A stretch of DNA of 11,475 nt from Lachnospiraceae bacterium (lineage in GTDB: Bacteria; Bacillota; Clostridia; Lachnospirales; Lachnospiraceae). Both the position numbers and the translations under genes were made by a program. The stretch is taken from contig VSOC01000118.1 in NCBI GenBank assembly GCA_009774615.1, forward strand, positions 1 to 11,475, written 5' to 3'. Below the pieces are notes generated by a model that ran no database searches, was not told where the DNA came from, and saw only the letters and a list, made by a program, of their open reading frames with translations. Shown piece after piece: positions 1 through 7,168 of this stretch (its first letter is position 1; each line of letters begins with the position of its first letter).

Positions 1-2
1 CG

Positions 3-1058
3 GTATTTCATGAAATTCCTGAAACTAATACTGGCTGGGGCGAAGGCTTTACCGAATGGGTTAATGTAAAAAAAGCGAAACCGTTATATTGGGGACATCA
101 TCAACCCAGAAAACCATTACATGATAATTACTATAATTTACTGGATAATGGTGTGATGGAATGGCAGATGACCTTGGCAAAAAGGGCTGGTATATATGGG
201 TTTTGTTTTTATCACTACTGGTTTGGCAAACGGATGGTATTAGAAAAACCTGTTCAAATGCTATTGAATAATAAAAAAATAAATTTTCATTATTGTTTTT
301 CCTGGGCAAATGAACCATGGACAAAAACCTGGCATGGCGCTGGTGGAGAGAAAGAGATATTAATTCCACAAAATTATGGAGGAGAAGAAGAATGGAAGGC
401 ACATTATAATTATTTCCGCCAGTTTTTTTTGGATAAGCGTTACATAAAAGAAAAAAATTGTCCGGTGTTATTAATTTACCGCTTAAGAAACATTGCTCGT
501 TTTAATGATATGATTCGTTATTGGAACACGTGTGCAAAAAAAGATGGTTTTTCCGGAATATTTATTGTATCTATGGATACATGGCGTGATCATGTAGATA
601 AAAGTCGTTGGGTGAATGCTTCTGTAGATTTTGAACCAAATAAGTCGAGGGGCGAGGTCATGCATTTTGCAAACTTTCTGAAGCCCAAGAAAACAGGAAG
701 TTTCTTATGGAATCGTTTGGCAATTCGTTCCCTCAGTTATAAGGAAATAAATAAACAAATGCTGCAGAATCCTCACGGAAAAAACCAATTTAGAACAGTC
801 TTTGTAGATTTTGATGATTCACCCAGAAGATTAGAACGGGCAGTAATTAATAGAGGTTCTTCTCCCCGAAATTTTGGAAAATATTTAAAAAAAGCTATAG
901 GTTTGAGCAGAGAAGAAGGCAATTCTTATTTATTTATCAATGCATGGAATGAATGGGGAGAAGGCAATTATTTAGAACCAGATGAACGATATGGATATGC
1001 TTATTTGAATCAGGTTAAAAAGGCATACAGGGAAGATAGAATGAAATCAAAACCATAG
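3..1058 (+). CDS. WbsX-type glycan biosynthesis protein (GH99-like fold), 5'-truncated
   Basis: The open frame enters from the left window edge and gives 351 residues before the stop. An internal ATG at 153 is not the real start, because conserved family sequence lies before it (HEIPE, then GWGEGFTEWVNVKKAKPL and GHHQP). This is the usual opening of WbsX / glycoside hydrolase 99-like proteins found in O-antigen and capsule clusters, so probably only about 10-30 codons are missing, unless it is the C-terminal part of a larger multidomain protein. Further hallmarks are FSWANEPWTKTWHG near 298-336 and NAWNEWGEGNYLEPD near 938-982, which hold the acidic residues of the barrel active site. The precise reaction of this family is poorly known; a role in surface glycan assembly or trimming is inferred from its habitual context. 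It is separated by 20 bases from the next gene, so probably co-transcribed. It looks more AT-rich than the genes after it. Confidence 0.85.
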   Translation, partial: VFHEIPETNTGWGEGFTEWVNVKKAKPLYWGHHQPRKPLHDNYYNLLDNGVMEWQMTLAKRAGIYGFCFYHYWFGKRMVLEKPVQMLLNNKKINFHYCFSWANEPWTKTWHGAGGEKEILIPQNYGGEEEWKAHYNYFRQFFLDKRYIKEKNCPVLLIYRLRNIARFNDMIRYWNTCAKKDGFSGIFIVSMDTWRDHVDKSRWVNASVDFEPNKSRGEVMHFANFLKPKKTGSFLWNRLAIRSLSYKEINKQMLQNPHGKNQFRTVFVDFDDSPRRLERAVINRGSSPRNFGKYLKKAIGLSREEGNSYLFINAWNEWGEGNYLEPDERYGYAYLNQVKKAYREDRMKSKP

Positions 1059-1064
1059 TACAAA

Positions 1065-1073
1065 AAAGGGGGA
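1065..1073 (+). promoter_or_regulatory. Ribosome binding site deciding the GTG start at 1079
   Basis: AAGGGGGAA lies five bases before GTG 1079. The family motif (IIVQAGGKGTRL) begins two to three residues after this codon, so no ATG further downstream can be the start. Confidence 0.7.
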
Positions 1074-1078
1074 ACATT

Positions 1079-2593
1079 GTGAAATATATCATTGTACAAG
1101 CCGGCGGCAAAGGAACCAGATTAAAACATTTAACAAAAAATAAACCCAAAGCTTTAGTTCCGATAGATAATCTCCCTATGCTGTTTCATTTATTTAAGAA
1201 ATATCCGGACAAGCGGTTTATTATCATTGCTGATTATCATAGAGAAGTGCTGCGGGAGTACCTGGCTTCTTTTGCCAGGGTGAAATATCAGATCGTCGAT
1301 GCAGAAGGTACAGGGACTTGTTCTGGTGTTGGACAGGCGTTAGAGCGGCTTCCGGAAAATGAACCCTTTATGCTGGTATGGTCAGATTTGATTCTGCCGG
1401 AGGGCTTTATTTTGCCGGATGCCTATGAAGCTGGTAATTTGCCGTCATCTCCGACAGCGGATTATATCGGAATTTCTAAAACGTTTTCCTGTCGCTGGAG
1501 TTATAAGAATAATCGATTTGTGGAAGAACCTTCTTTGGAGTATGGTGTGGCTGGATTTTTCCTTTTTCATGATAAGAGCCAGCTCTCAAAAGTGCCGGAC
1601 AGCGGTGAACTCGTCCGCTGGATGCAGTCACAGAAGATGGTGTTCCAGGAGATCAGTCTGGCAGGAACGAAGGAATTTGGACTTCTGGAGGAGTATGAAA
1701 AGCTTGGCAAAGAAAAATGCCGTCCGTTTAACCGCATTACTGTGGATGGAAATGTACTGACGAAGGAAGCGGTGGATGAACAGGGAAGGAAGCTGGCTGC
1801 CAGGGAGTGTTTATGGTATGAGAAGGCAAGAGAGAAGAACAGTAAGATATTGCCTTATATTTATGAAACAAATCCTTTAAAAATGGAATATATTAAAGGG
1901 AAAAATATCTATGAGTGCTTCCTATCCTTTGAAGAAAAAAAAGAAATCTTAAAGAAGCTTGTTGATGCACTGCATAGGCTTCACCAATCGGAAGCGGTCG
2001 TTGCAGATTCCTTTAGTATAAAAGAGGCATATTTTCATAAGACGATGGAGCGCCTTGCGAAGATAGAAGATCTCGTTCCTTTTGCCAGAGAAAAAAGCAT
2101 AAAGATTAATGGTAAAACTTGCAGAAATATCTATTTTTATAAAAGGGAGCTTGAACAGAAACTAGAGCAGCTTACTTGCAGGCAATTTCATTTTATTCAC
2201 GGCGACTGTACCTTTTCCAATTTAATGCTTAGAGAGGATGGAAATCCGGTTTTGATTGACCCCAGAGGATATTTTGGTTTTACAGAACTTTATGGGGATG
2301 TGCGCTATGACTGGGCAAAGCTTTATTATTCGATTGTGGGAAATTACGATCGGTTTAATTTAAAGGATTTTCGGCTGGAAATCGGAGAAGATGAAGTTTC
2401 GCTTCAAATTCCGTCGAATCACTGGGAAGATATGGAACAGGAGTTTTTTGCACTTACAGGAGCAAAGCCTTATGAAATCAAGCTGCTGCACAGTGTAATC
2501 TGGCTCTCTTTAACGACTTATGCATGGCAGGATTATGATTCGGTCTGCGGTGCATTTTATAATGGATTGTACTATTTGGAGGATGTGTTATGA
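1079..2593 (+). CDS. Bifunctional sugar-phosphate nucleotidyltransferase / APH-fold kinase fusion
   Basis: This 504-residue protein has two enzyme domains. Residues 1-205 form a nucleotidyltransferase: AGGKGTRL (8-15) is the nucleotide-binding loop, KPKAL (22-26) the following lysine motif, and SD (102-103) the usual metal aspartate position. Residues 215-504 look like an aminoglycoside/choline-kinase-fold phosphotransferase: HGDCTFSN (374-381) carries catalytic Asp376 and Asn381, IDPRG (393-397) the metal-binding Asp394, and GDVRYDWAKL (406-415) a conserved C-lobe helix. The kinase N-lobe appears short. The likely job is phosphorylation of a sugar or polyol followed by NMP transfer to give a nucleotide-activated donor; neither the substrate nor the nucleotide can be read from sequence. 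APH-fold enzymes such as NahK and methylthioribose kinase phosphorylate anomeric hydroxyls, which makes a sugar-1-phosphate plausible. A LicA/LicC-like choline fusion is the main alternative. Its stop overlaps the SIS gene's start, so translational coupling is likely. Confidence 0.82.
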   Translation: MKYIIVQAGGKGTRLKHLTKNKPKALVPIDNLPMLFHLFKKYPDKRFIIIADYHREVLREYLASFARVKYQIVDAEGTGTCSGVGQALERLPENEPFMLVWSDLILPEGFILPDAYEAGNLPSSPTADYIGISKTFSCRWSYKNNRFVEEPSLEYGVAGFFLFHDKSQLSKVPDSGELVRWMQSQKMVFQEISLAGTKEFGLLEEYEKLGKEKCRPFNRITVDGNVLTKEAVDEQGRKLAARECLWYEKAREKNSKILPYIYETNPLKMEYIKGKNIYECFLSFEEKKEILKKLVDALHRLHQSEAVVADSFSIKEAYFHKTMERLAKIEDLVPFAREKSIKINGKTCRNIYFYKRELEQKLEQLTCRQFHFIHGDCTFSNLMLREDGNPVLIDPRGYFGFTELYGDVRYDWAKLYYSIVGNYDRFNLKDFRLEIGEDEVSLQIPSNHWEDMEQEFFALTGAKPYEIKLLHSVIWLSLTTYAWQDYDSVCGAFYNGLYYLEDVL

Positions 2594-3174
2594 TAACCTA
2601 TTTTGAAAAACAATTAGAAGAAATTAGCCATTCGATACATTCTCTTGACCTGGAAGTGTTTCATCAGCTGTTAAATGAATCAGTGGATACTTTAAGGGAG
2701 GGGCATAAGATTATTGTATCCGGTCTGGGGAAAAATGTTCCAATCTGTGATAAGTTTGTTGGCTCTATGGTTTCCATGGGGCTGGATGCTTATTTTTTAC
2801 ATACAAACTCGGCAGTTCATGGGGATATGGGATTGGTTAAGAACGGAGATTTGGTGATTATTCTTACCAAAAGTGGGGAAACTTCGGAATCGATTTATTT
2901 GACCGGATTATTAAAGGAGCGAAGGATAAATCTCTGGCTTTTAACTTTTGTTTCTGAAAGTACACTGACCAGGGAAATTCCCAAGCATATTGTTTTGGAT
3001 CTGGTGCATGAAGGGGATATGTGGAATATTATGCCGAATAATTCGACAACGATGAATTTAATTGTACTGCAGGGACTGGCGATGATGATTGCTAAAGAGA
3101 TGAATTTAGATATTGGGCAATTTAAAAGAAATCATCCGGGAGGCCATATTGGGGAAGTGTTAAAACATGCTTAA
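2590..3174 (+). CDS. KpsF/GutQ-like SIS-domain sugar-phosphate isomerase, no CBS domains
   Basis: This 194-residue single SIS domain starts in an ATGA overlap with the previous gene, with GGAGG at 2578-2582. Motifs in order: SGLGKN (44-49), HGDMG (77-81), TKSGET (93-98), PNNSTTM (149-155) and HPGGHIG (182-188). These match arabinose-5-phosphate isomerases (KdsD/KpsF/GutQ), which interconvert D-ribulose-5-phosphate and D-arabinose-5-phosphate, more closely than GmhA or phosphohexuloisomerases. By motif position Lys48, Glu97, Glu141 and His182 can be matched to the Lys, two Glu and His that I recall as catalytic in E. coli KdsD. The two C-terminal CBS domains of KdsD are absent, as in GutQ-like short forms. 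Kdo-type lipid A is not expected in a Gram-positive host, so the product probably feeds a capsule sugar through the adjacent kinase/nucleotidyltransferase. The pairing is inference; the fold assignment is firm. Confidence 0.85.
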   Translation: MITYFEKQLEEISHSIHSLDLEVFHQLLNESVDTLREGHKIIVSGLGKNVPICDKFVGSMVSMGLDAYFLHTNSAVHGDMGLVKNGDLVIILTKSGETSESIYLTGLLKERRINLWLLTFVSESTLTREIPKHIVLDLVHEGDMWNIMPNNSTTMNLIVLQGLAMMIAKEMNLDIGQFKRNHPGGHIGEVLKHA

Positions 3175-3646
3175 AGAAATAATTGCTGTATTTCAGGGAG
3201 CGCTGCTTTGGACGATATTTCAGATGCGTTTTCGGATAAATGAAAAAAAGGTGGTTCTGGTTCTGGTGAATCATCGGAAACGCTTAGATTACTATGCATT
3301 AGCGCATTTAGAAGCTTTTATGAAAAGGAAATATACAAAAGAGGCTGTTATTGTATTTTCGGATAAAGAGGTTTGTTCACAGATAAGAAAGTTAAAATTA
3401 AGTATTCCTATAAGACGGTGTTATTGGACAGAAGATAAGATAAAGAAATTATATCGATATTACTCTTTTTACAAGTTTTCGGATAAGATTGTTTTTACCT
3501 ATACGGATTATCCTGAGGAGAATCAGCTGGGCAGGCTGCTAAGAGAAACATCCATTGGAGAAGAAGAAGCAGTATGCCTGGGGCTTTATCGTCTGCGCAG
3601 AGTTCCGTGGATTTGTCCGGATAATGATGCAGCTAATAAAAATTAA
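3167..3646 (+). CDS. Small protein of unrecognised family, first copy of duplicated cassette
   Basis: I do not recognise this 159-residue protein. The ATG overlaps the SIS gene by eight bases, with GGGGAAG at 3151-3157 as ribosome binding site. It is rich in Lys, Arg and Tyr and looks like a small alpha/beta domain: strands KKVVLVLV (27-34), AVIVFS (60-65) and DKIVFTYT (106-113), with an LYRYYSFYKFSDK segment (95-107) before the last strand and a C-terminal region RLLRETSIGEEEAV (123-136). The N-terminal 20 residues are hydrophobic and could be a membrane-contacting helix, but there is no clear signal peptide. It resembles the product at 8820-9215 in the LYR..SFYKFSD / LYRMYEFSD segment and the strand order, and both genes immediately precede a Rossmann/GT9-like gene. 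A non-catalytic partner of that glycosyltransferase is a reasonable guess, not shown. Confidence 0.7.
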   Translation: MLKEIIAVFQGALLWTIFQMRFRINEKKVVLVLVNHRKRLDYYALAHLEAFMKRKYTKEAVIVFSDKEVCSQIRKLKLSIPIRRCYWTEDKIKKLYRYYSFYKFSDKIVFTYTDYPEENQLGRLLRETSIGEEEAVCLGLYRLRRVPWICPDNDAANKN

Positions 3647-3679
3647 GAAATAACGGGATAAAGTTCAGAGGTAGAAAGC

Positions 3680-4981
3680 ATGTTTGATTATAAATTGGAA
3701 CGGGTGGAAAAGATTTTAGAGCGTCTGCACCGTAAAGGCTTTTTTAACCATAGAAAAATATTTTTATTTGGCGTAAGTGAAAATACAAGACAGATTATAC
3801 GAATACTGCGAACCTGTTCCCTGGAACCGTCGGGTGTTTTGGATAATGATAAAATAAAGCATGGTACATATTGCAGCGGTATTCTTGTTGAGCCGGTTGA
3901 GCATCTGGCGGACGGAAAAAAGCAAGAAAATTTATATATTGTGTGTTCTCTTTATTGGAAGGAAATGACGGCACAGTTAAGGGCGCTGGGGATTCATAAA
4001 AAAAATATATTGATGCTATATCAGGAAGAAACACTGCTTGAGTGCATTCGACATGCCAAACGGGGGAGAAAGATTTATCAGGATTTAACGTCAGGCTATG
4101 GAAATTTACCGGTCTTTCTCTGTCCCTACACAGGTACGGGGGATGTTTATTTAATTGGGACTTTTTGGAAACAATATCTGGAGAAAATGCAGATTAAAGA
4201 TTATATTTTTATTGTCATCAGCAAAGCCTGCGAGAAAACAGCAAGGTTGTTTCCGATAAAAAATATTGTACGGTTGGATAAAAAGGTTGAAAGTTCATAT
4301 TTAATTCGCTATGCAATGCTTTGCCCGGAAAAAGTAAGGTTAAAGATTCTTAATGATTCCTGGGGACAGGTTCATACAAATCCGCTGGAGTGGTTTAGAG
4401 GATATAAGGGTTTGGAATTTATGCAAATATTCAGGAAATTTGTTTTTGACCTTCCGGATACGGCACGCCCGGAGCATCCGGTTTTTCAAAATGCAGATAA
4501 GGAGCTGGAGGAGTTTTTTCAGAAATACCATCTTCAGGAGAAGAATACCGTAATTTTATCTCCCTATTCCAATACCCTGGCAGATTTACCGGATAAGTTT
4601 TGGGGGAAGGTTGCAGAAGCATTGAAAGACCGGGGATTTGTGGTTTGTACAAACAGCTGTGGAGATACAGAACCGGCAGTGATGGGGACAATTCCCGTAT
4701 TTTTTTCTTTGGATATTGCACCGCAGCTGATTGAAAAAGCAGGGTATTTTATAGGGATAAGAAGCGGATTTTGTGATATTATCAGTGGTTCGGCGGCAAA
4801 GAAGGTTATTCTGTATCATGCACGAGAACGATTTTTTAATGGAAGTACTTTTGAATATTTTAGTTTAAAGGGAATGGGGCTCTGTAATGATGCGGTAGAG
4901 ATAGTATTTGAAAATGCTGATAAGGAATTATATGAAAAGGTAATGGGTGCTTTTGTTTCTGGAGATGTGCAGCTGCTTTGA
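3680..4981 (+). CDS. Two-domain protein: PglD-like Rossmann domain + GT9-like glycosyltransferase domain (copy 1)
   Basis: This 433-residue soluble protein has AGAGGT at 3667-3672 as ribosome binding site. Residues 24-115 form a Rossmann-like nucleotide-binding unit: KIFLFGVSENTRQII (26-40), then GVLDNDKIKHGTY (52-64), EPVEHL and a strand LYIVCSLYW. This resembles the N-terminal domain of PglD/NeuD-type sugar acetyltransferases and related capsule proteins, but no acetyltransferase hexapeptide repeats follow. From residue 145 the layout is GT-B, like family 9 (heptosyltransferases): GTGDVYLIGTFWKQYL (151-166) matches the glycine-aspartate loop that opens the acceptor half; ILSPYSNTLADLPDKFWGKV (292-311) and AGYFIGIRSGFCDII (354-368) match the donor-binding half. 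The expected activity is transfer of a nucleotide-activated sugar to a glycan precursor at the cytoplasmic membrane face. It is clearly paralogous to 9228-10466. The glycosyltransferase call rests on motif layout only. Confidence 0.62.
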   Translation: MFDYKLERVEKILERLHRKGFFNHRKIFLFGVSENTRQIIRILRTCSLEPSGVLDNDKIKHGTYCSGILVEPVEHLADGKKQENLYIVCSLYWKEMTAQLRALGIHKKNILMLYQEETLLECIRHAKRGRKIYQDLTSGYGNLPVFLCPYTGTGDVYLIGTFWKQYLEKMQIKDYIFIVISKACEKTARLFPIKNIVRLDKKVESSYLIRYAMLCPEKVRLKILNDSWGQVHTNPLEWFRGYKGLEFMQIFRKFVFDLPDTARPEHPVFQNADKELEEFFQKYHLQEKNTVILSPYSNTLADLPDKFWGKVAEALKDRGFVVCTNSCGDTEPAVMGTIPVFFSLDIAPQLIEKAGYFIGIRSGFCDIISGSAAKKVILYHARERFFNGSTFEYFSLKGMGLCNDAVEIVFENADKELYEKVMGAFVSGDVQLL

Positions 4982-4982
4982 A

Positions 4983-5000
4983 CAAATAAATATTTATTTG
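4983..5000. repeat. Perfect 18-bp AT-rich palindrome in intergenic gap
   Basis: CAAATAAATATTTATTTG is its own reverse complement and starts one base after the stop codon at 4979-4981. It lies in the 71-base gap before the radical SAM gene. There is no loop, no GC stem and no following T-run, so it is not a standard terminator; a protein-binding dyad or a cruciform-prone site is possible, as is chance in AT-rich DNA. Confidence 0.6.
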
Positions 5001-5052
5001 AAAAATGTTAGGAAAATAAAAAGTATTTGATGGAGGAATTTATAGAGGAATT

Positions 5053-6261
5053 ATGGAAAAAAGCAGAAAAAATATACATTTAATCAATGAATTGCCGCAT
5101 ATTTATGAGTTAGAGGATATGATGGAATTTTGTAAAAAGCATAAGTCTTTATATATCTATGGAAGAAGTGAAAATCAGGAATATCTTTTGAAATATTTTG
5201 ATATGTGTGGGGTGTTGATTAAAGGCTATGTAGTATCTTATCTTTGTGACGAAGAAATACCGTTTATCTATCGTGAGATGCCGGTTAAACGGGTAGAAGA
5301 TGTGTGGGAAGAAAGCGGTGTCGGAATTATTCTTGCTATTGCGGATCGACATTATGGAAAAATTATACCTATGCTGCGTGAACGATGCTTCCATGATTAT
5401 TTTGTTATGTCAGAGTTTAATAAACGGGCAATCGCAAACCAGGTCAGACCAAGGGAGCATGAAGAAATGACATTTGAAATCAGCCTGGCAGACCATTGCA
5501 ATTTATCCTGCCAGATGTGTGATCATTTTTCTCAGCTCTCTAAAGAATGGTGTGTAAGCATAGAACAGTTTGAAAAAGATATGATACAAATGGGGAAGAT
5601 CTTTGAGCATAAAATTGGTGCGATAACGCTTTTGGGAGGAGAACCTACACTCCATAAAGATCTTTTTGACTGTATCCGTATTACCCGCAGGGAGTTTCCT
5701 GGCTGTGAATTAATTATATTAACCAACGGTGTTTTGCTTCTGGAACTGGAACATTCTCCAAAAGGAAATTTATGGGAAATATGCAGGGATTATGATGTAC
5801 ATATTAGTGTAACGGTATATCCTGTTCGATTAGATTATTTGGCTATGGAAGAAAAAGCAAAGGAATATGGGGTGCAGCTGTTTATGTCATCCAACATCCA
5901 TGCCGGTAAAGAATTAAAAATTAAGAAAATTTCAGATAAACATACGATGGATTTAACGGGGAGTATTGATAAATTCTATTGTGTGAACTGTTTGTATTTT
6001 AATAAGTTTAATGTTTTAAAAGAGGGACGCTTGTACATGTGTCCGATAGCTGCGCACAGTGATATTTTTAATGAGGCATTTGAACAAAATCTGGCTTTGC
6101 AGGAGAAGGATTCTCTGAATATTTATAGTGTAAAAAACTGGAAGGAAATAGCTGAATTTAGCTGTCAGTATGTGCCGTTTTGCAGTTACTGTGATTTAAA
6201 ACATTGGGGCCATCATTCGGAGTGGAAGGCAAGTTCTAAAAAGATAGAAGAATATGTTTAA
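5053..6261 (+). CDS. Radical SAM protein with N-terminal Rossmann-like domain and SPASM/twitch-like C-terminus
   Basis: This 402-residue protein has three parts. Residues 31-125 look like the Rossmann-type module of the neighbouring GT9-like proteins (LYIYGRSENQEYLLKYF at 33-49, a V/I-rich strand, PVKRVEDV, GIILAIA). The radical SAM barrel begins at 138 with Cys149, Cys153 and Cys156 in CNLSCQMC, the CX3CX2C ligands of the 4Fe-4S cluster that cleaves S-adenosylmethionine, and GGEP (195-198), the SAM-binding motif. The C-terminus carries Cys310, Cys313, Cys330 and Cys371, Cys377, Cys380, a spacing typical of auxiliary-cluster SPASM or twitch domains. The substrate is unknown; in a glycan operon a sugar, sugar nucleotide or lipid-linked glycan is a fair guess. 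The ATG at 5053 has AGAGGA (5044-5049) close upstream; spacing is short but no other in-frame start is apparent. A 71-base gap precedes it. Confidence 0.85.
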   Translation: MEKSRKNIHLINELPHIYELEDMMEFCKKHKSLYIYGRSENQEYLLKYFDMCGVLIKGYVVSYLCDEEIPFIYREMPVKRVEDVWEESGVGIILAIADRHYGKIIPMLRERCFHDYFVMSEFNKRAIANQVRPREHEEMTFEISLADHCNLSCQMCDHFSQLSKEWCVSIEQFEKDMIQMGKIFEHKIGAITLLGGEPTLHKDLFDCIRITRREFPGCELIILTNGVLLLELEHSPKGNLWEICRDYDVHISVTVYPVRLDYLAMEEKAKEYGVQLFMSSNIHAGKELKIKKISDKHTMDLTGSIDKFYCVNCLYFNKFNVLKEGRLYMCPIAAHSDIFNEAFEQNLALQEKDSLNIYSVKNWKEIAEFSCQYVPFCSYCDLKHWGHHSEWKASSKKIEEYV

Positions 6262-6278
6262 TTTTAGGAGAATAATCC

Positions 6279-7082
6279 ATGAAAGCACAAGTTTTAAATA
6301 ATGGCATCACAATACCACAATTAGGAATCGGAGGGTTTGCACAGAGCAAAGAAAATATTCTTGATGCCCTTGAAACAGGCTATCGGCTGATTGATACAGC
6401 GGCGCAGTATGGAAATGAGGATGCTGTGGGCTTTGCTATAAAAGAAAGCGGAATTGACAGAAAAGAGATTTTCTTAACAACGAAATTATGGACGGAGGAT
6501 ATTCGTCAGGGAAGAACCCGGGAGGCTTTTTTTGACAGTCTGAAAAGACTGCAGACAGAATATGTGGATCTGTACTTAATTCATTGGCCGGCAGTTGGAT
6601 TTGAAAAAGCCTGGGTCGAGATGACAAGGCTTTACCAGGAAGGCTATATACGGGCGGTGGGAGTGAGTAATTTTCATTTGCACCATTTGGATGAATTAAA
6701 AAAGGTTTCGGATATTGTTCCTGCCGTCAATCAGATTGAATCTCATCCCTATTTCCACAATCAGGAATTAATTGATTGCTGCAGAGAAAGAGAAATTGCT
6801 GTGGAAGCCTGGTGCCCGTTGGGGGGAGCAGGGGGACATTTGCTGGAGGATAAGACACTTGCAGCGTTAGCTGAAAAATATAAGAAAACGGCTGCACAAC
6901 TGGTTATTCGGTGGCATTTGCAGCGGGGAATTATTTTGTTTCCAAAGTCTTCGCATCGGGAACGGATGCAGTTGAATCAACAGGTGTTTGATTTTACTTT
7001 AGCTGAAAAGGATATGGAAGAAATTTATAAATTGGACAGAAGGAAACGAATTGGTGCAAACCCTGATAATTTTAATTTTTAG
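6279..7082 (+). CDS. Aldo/keto reductase (AKR5-like, NADPH-dependent)
   Basis: The product is a full-length 267-residue aldo/keto reductase close to the prokaryotic AKR5 (2,5-diketo-D-gluconate reductase-like) group. The catalytic tetrad is complete: Asp39 and Tyr44 in IDTAAQYGNE, Lys69 in TTKLW and His102 in LIHWP. AVGVSNF (126-132), VNQIESHPY (150-158), the cofactor-phosphate loop FPKSS (221-225) and the PDNFNF C-terminus are all typical. The family reduces sugar aldehydes, ketones and methylglyoxal in the cytoplasm with NADPH. AGGAG at 6266-6270 sits eight bases before the ATG, 17 bases after the radical SAM gene, so the two are almost certainly co-transcribed. In this setting it may reduce an aldose (phosphate) to an alditol or a keto-sugar intermediate, or it may simply be a general detoxifying reductase carried along; sequence cannot separate these. 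Confidence 0.92.
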   Translation: MKAQVLNNGITIPQLGIGGFAQSKENILDALETGYRLIDTAAQYGNEDAVGFAIKESGIDRKEIFLTTKLWTEDIRQGRTREAFFDSLKRLQTEYVDLYLIHWPAVGFEKAWVEMTRLYQEGYIRAVGVSNFHLHHLDELKKVSDIVPAVNQIESHPYFHNQELIDCCREREIAVEAWCPLGGAGGHLLEDKTLAALAEKYKKTAAQLVIRWHLQRGIILFPKSSHRERMQLNQQVFDFTLAEKDMEEIYKLDRRKRIGANPDNFNF

Positions 7083-7168
7083 TTGCTTGTGTTTCCTGGA
7101 TCATTGTGCAAGAGCATTAAAAAGGCAAGGTAAGGGAAGAATACATCGGCAGCAGGAAAGGTGAGAGA

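Noticed and set aside
423..430. T8 and other A/T homopolymers in the first gene as phase-variation tracts
   Set aside because: Runs of seven to eight A or T are expected in DNA this AT-rich, and the frame is intact; no sign of frame switching.
1419..1760. 113-codon + strand frame inside the nucleotidyltransferase gene
   Set aside because: Fully contained in a gene with clear motifs in another frame; composition (Arg, Ser, Trp-rich) is typical of an out-of-frame shadow.
1079..2593. LicA/LicC-type choline kinase/cytidylyltransferase fusion
   Set aside because: Domain logic is similar, but there is no LicB transporter or LicD transferase here and the neighbour is a sugar-phosphate isomerase. 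Kept as an alternative, not as the call.
5030..5083. 17-codon upstream reading frame before the radical SAM gene (MEEFIEELWKKAEKIYI)
   Set aside because: Has no ribosome binding site at a suitable distance and overlaps the radical SAM start out of frame; most likely a chance frame in AT-rich DNA.
7083..7168. Possible hairpin/terminator or promoter in the 86-base gap before the GT2 gene
   Set aside because: Only a short TTGC/GCAA pairing with a long loop and no T-run; no convincing -35/-10 pair. Nothing beyond the ribosome binding site is supportable.
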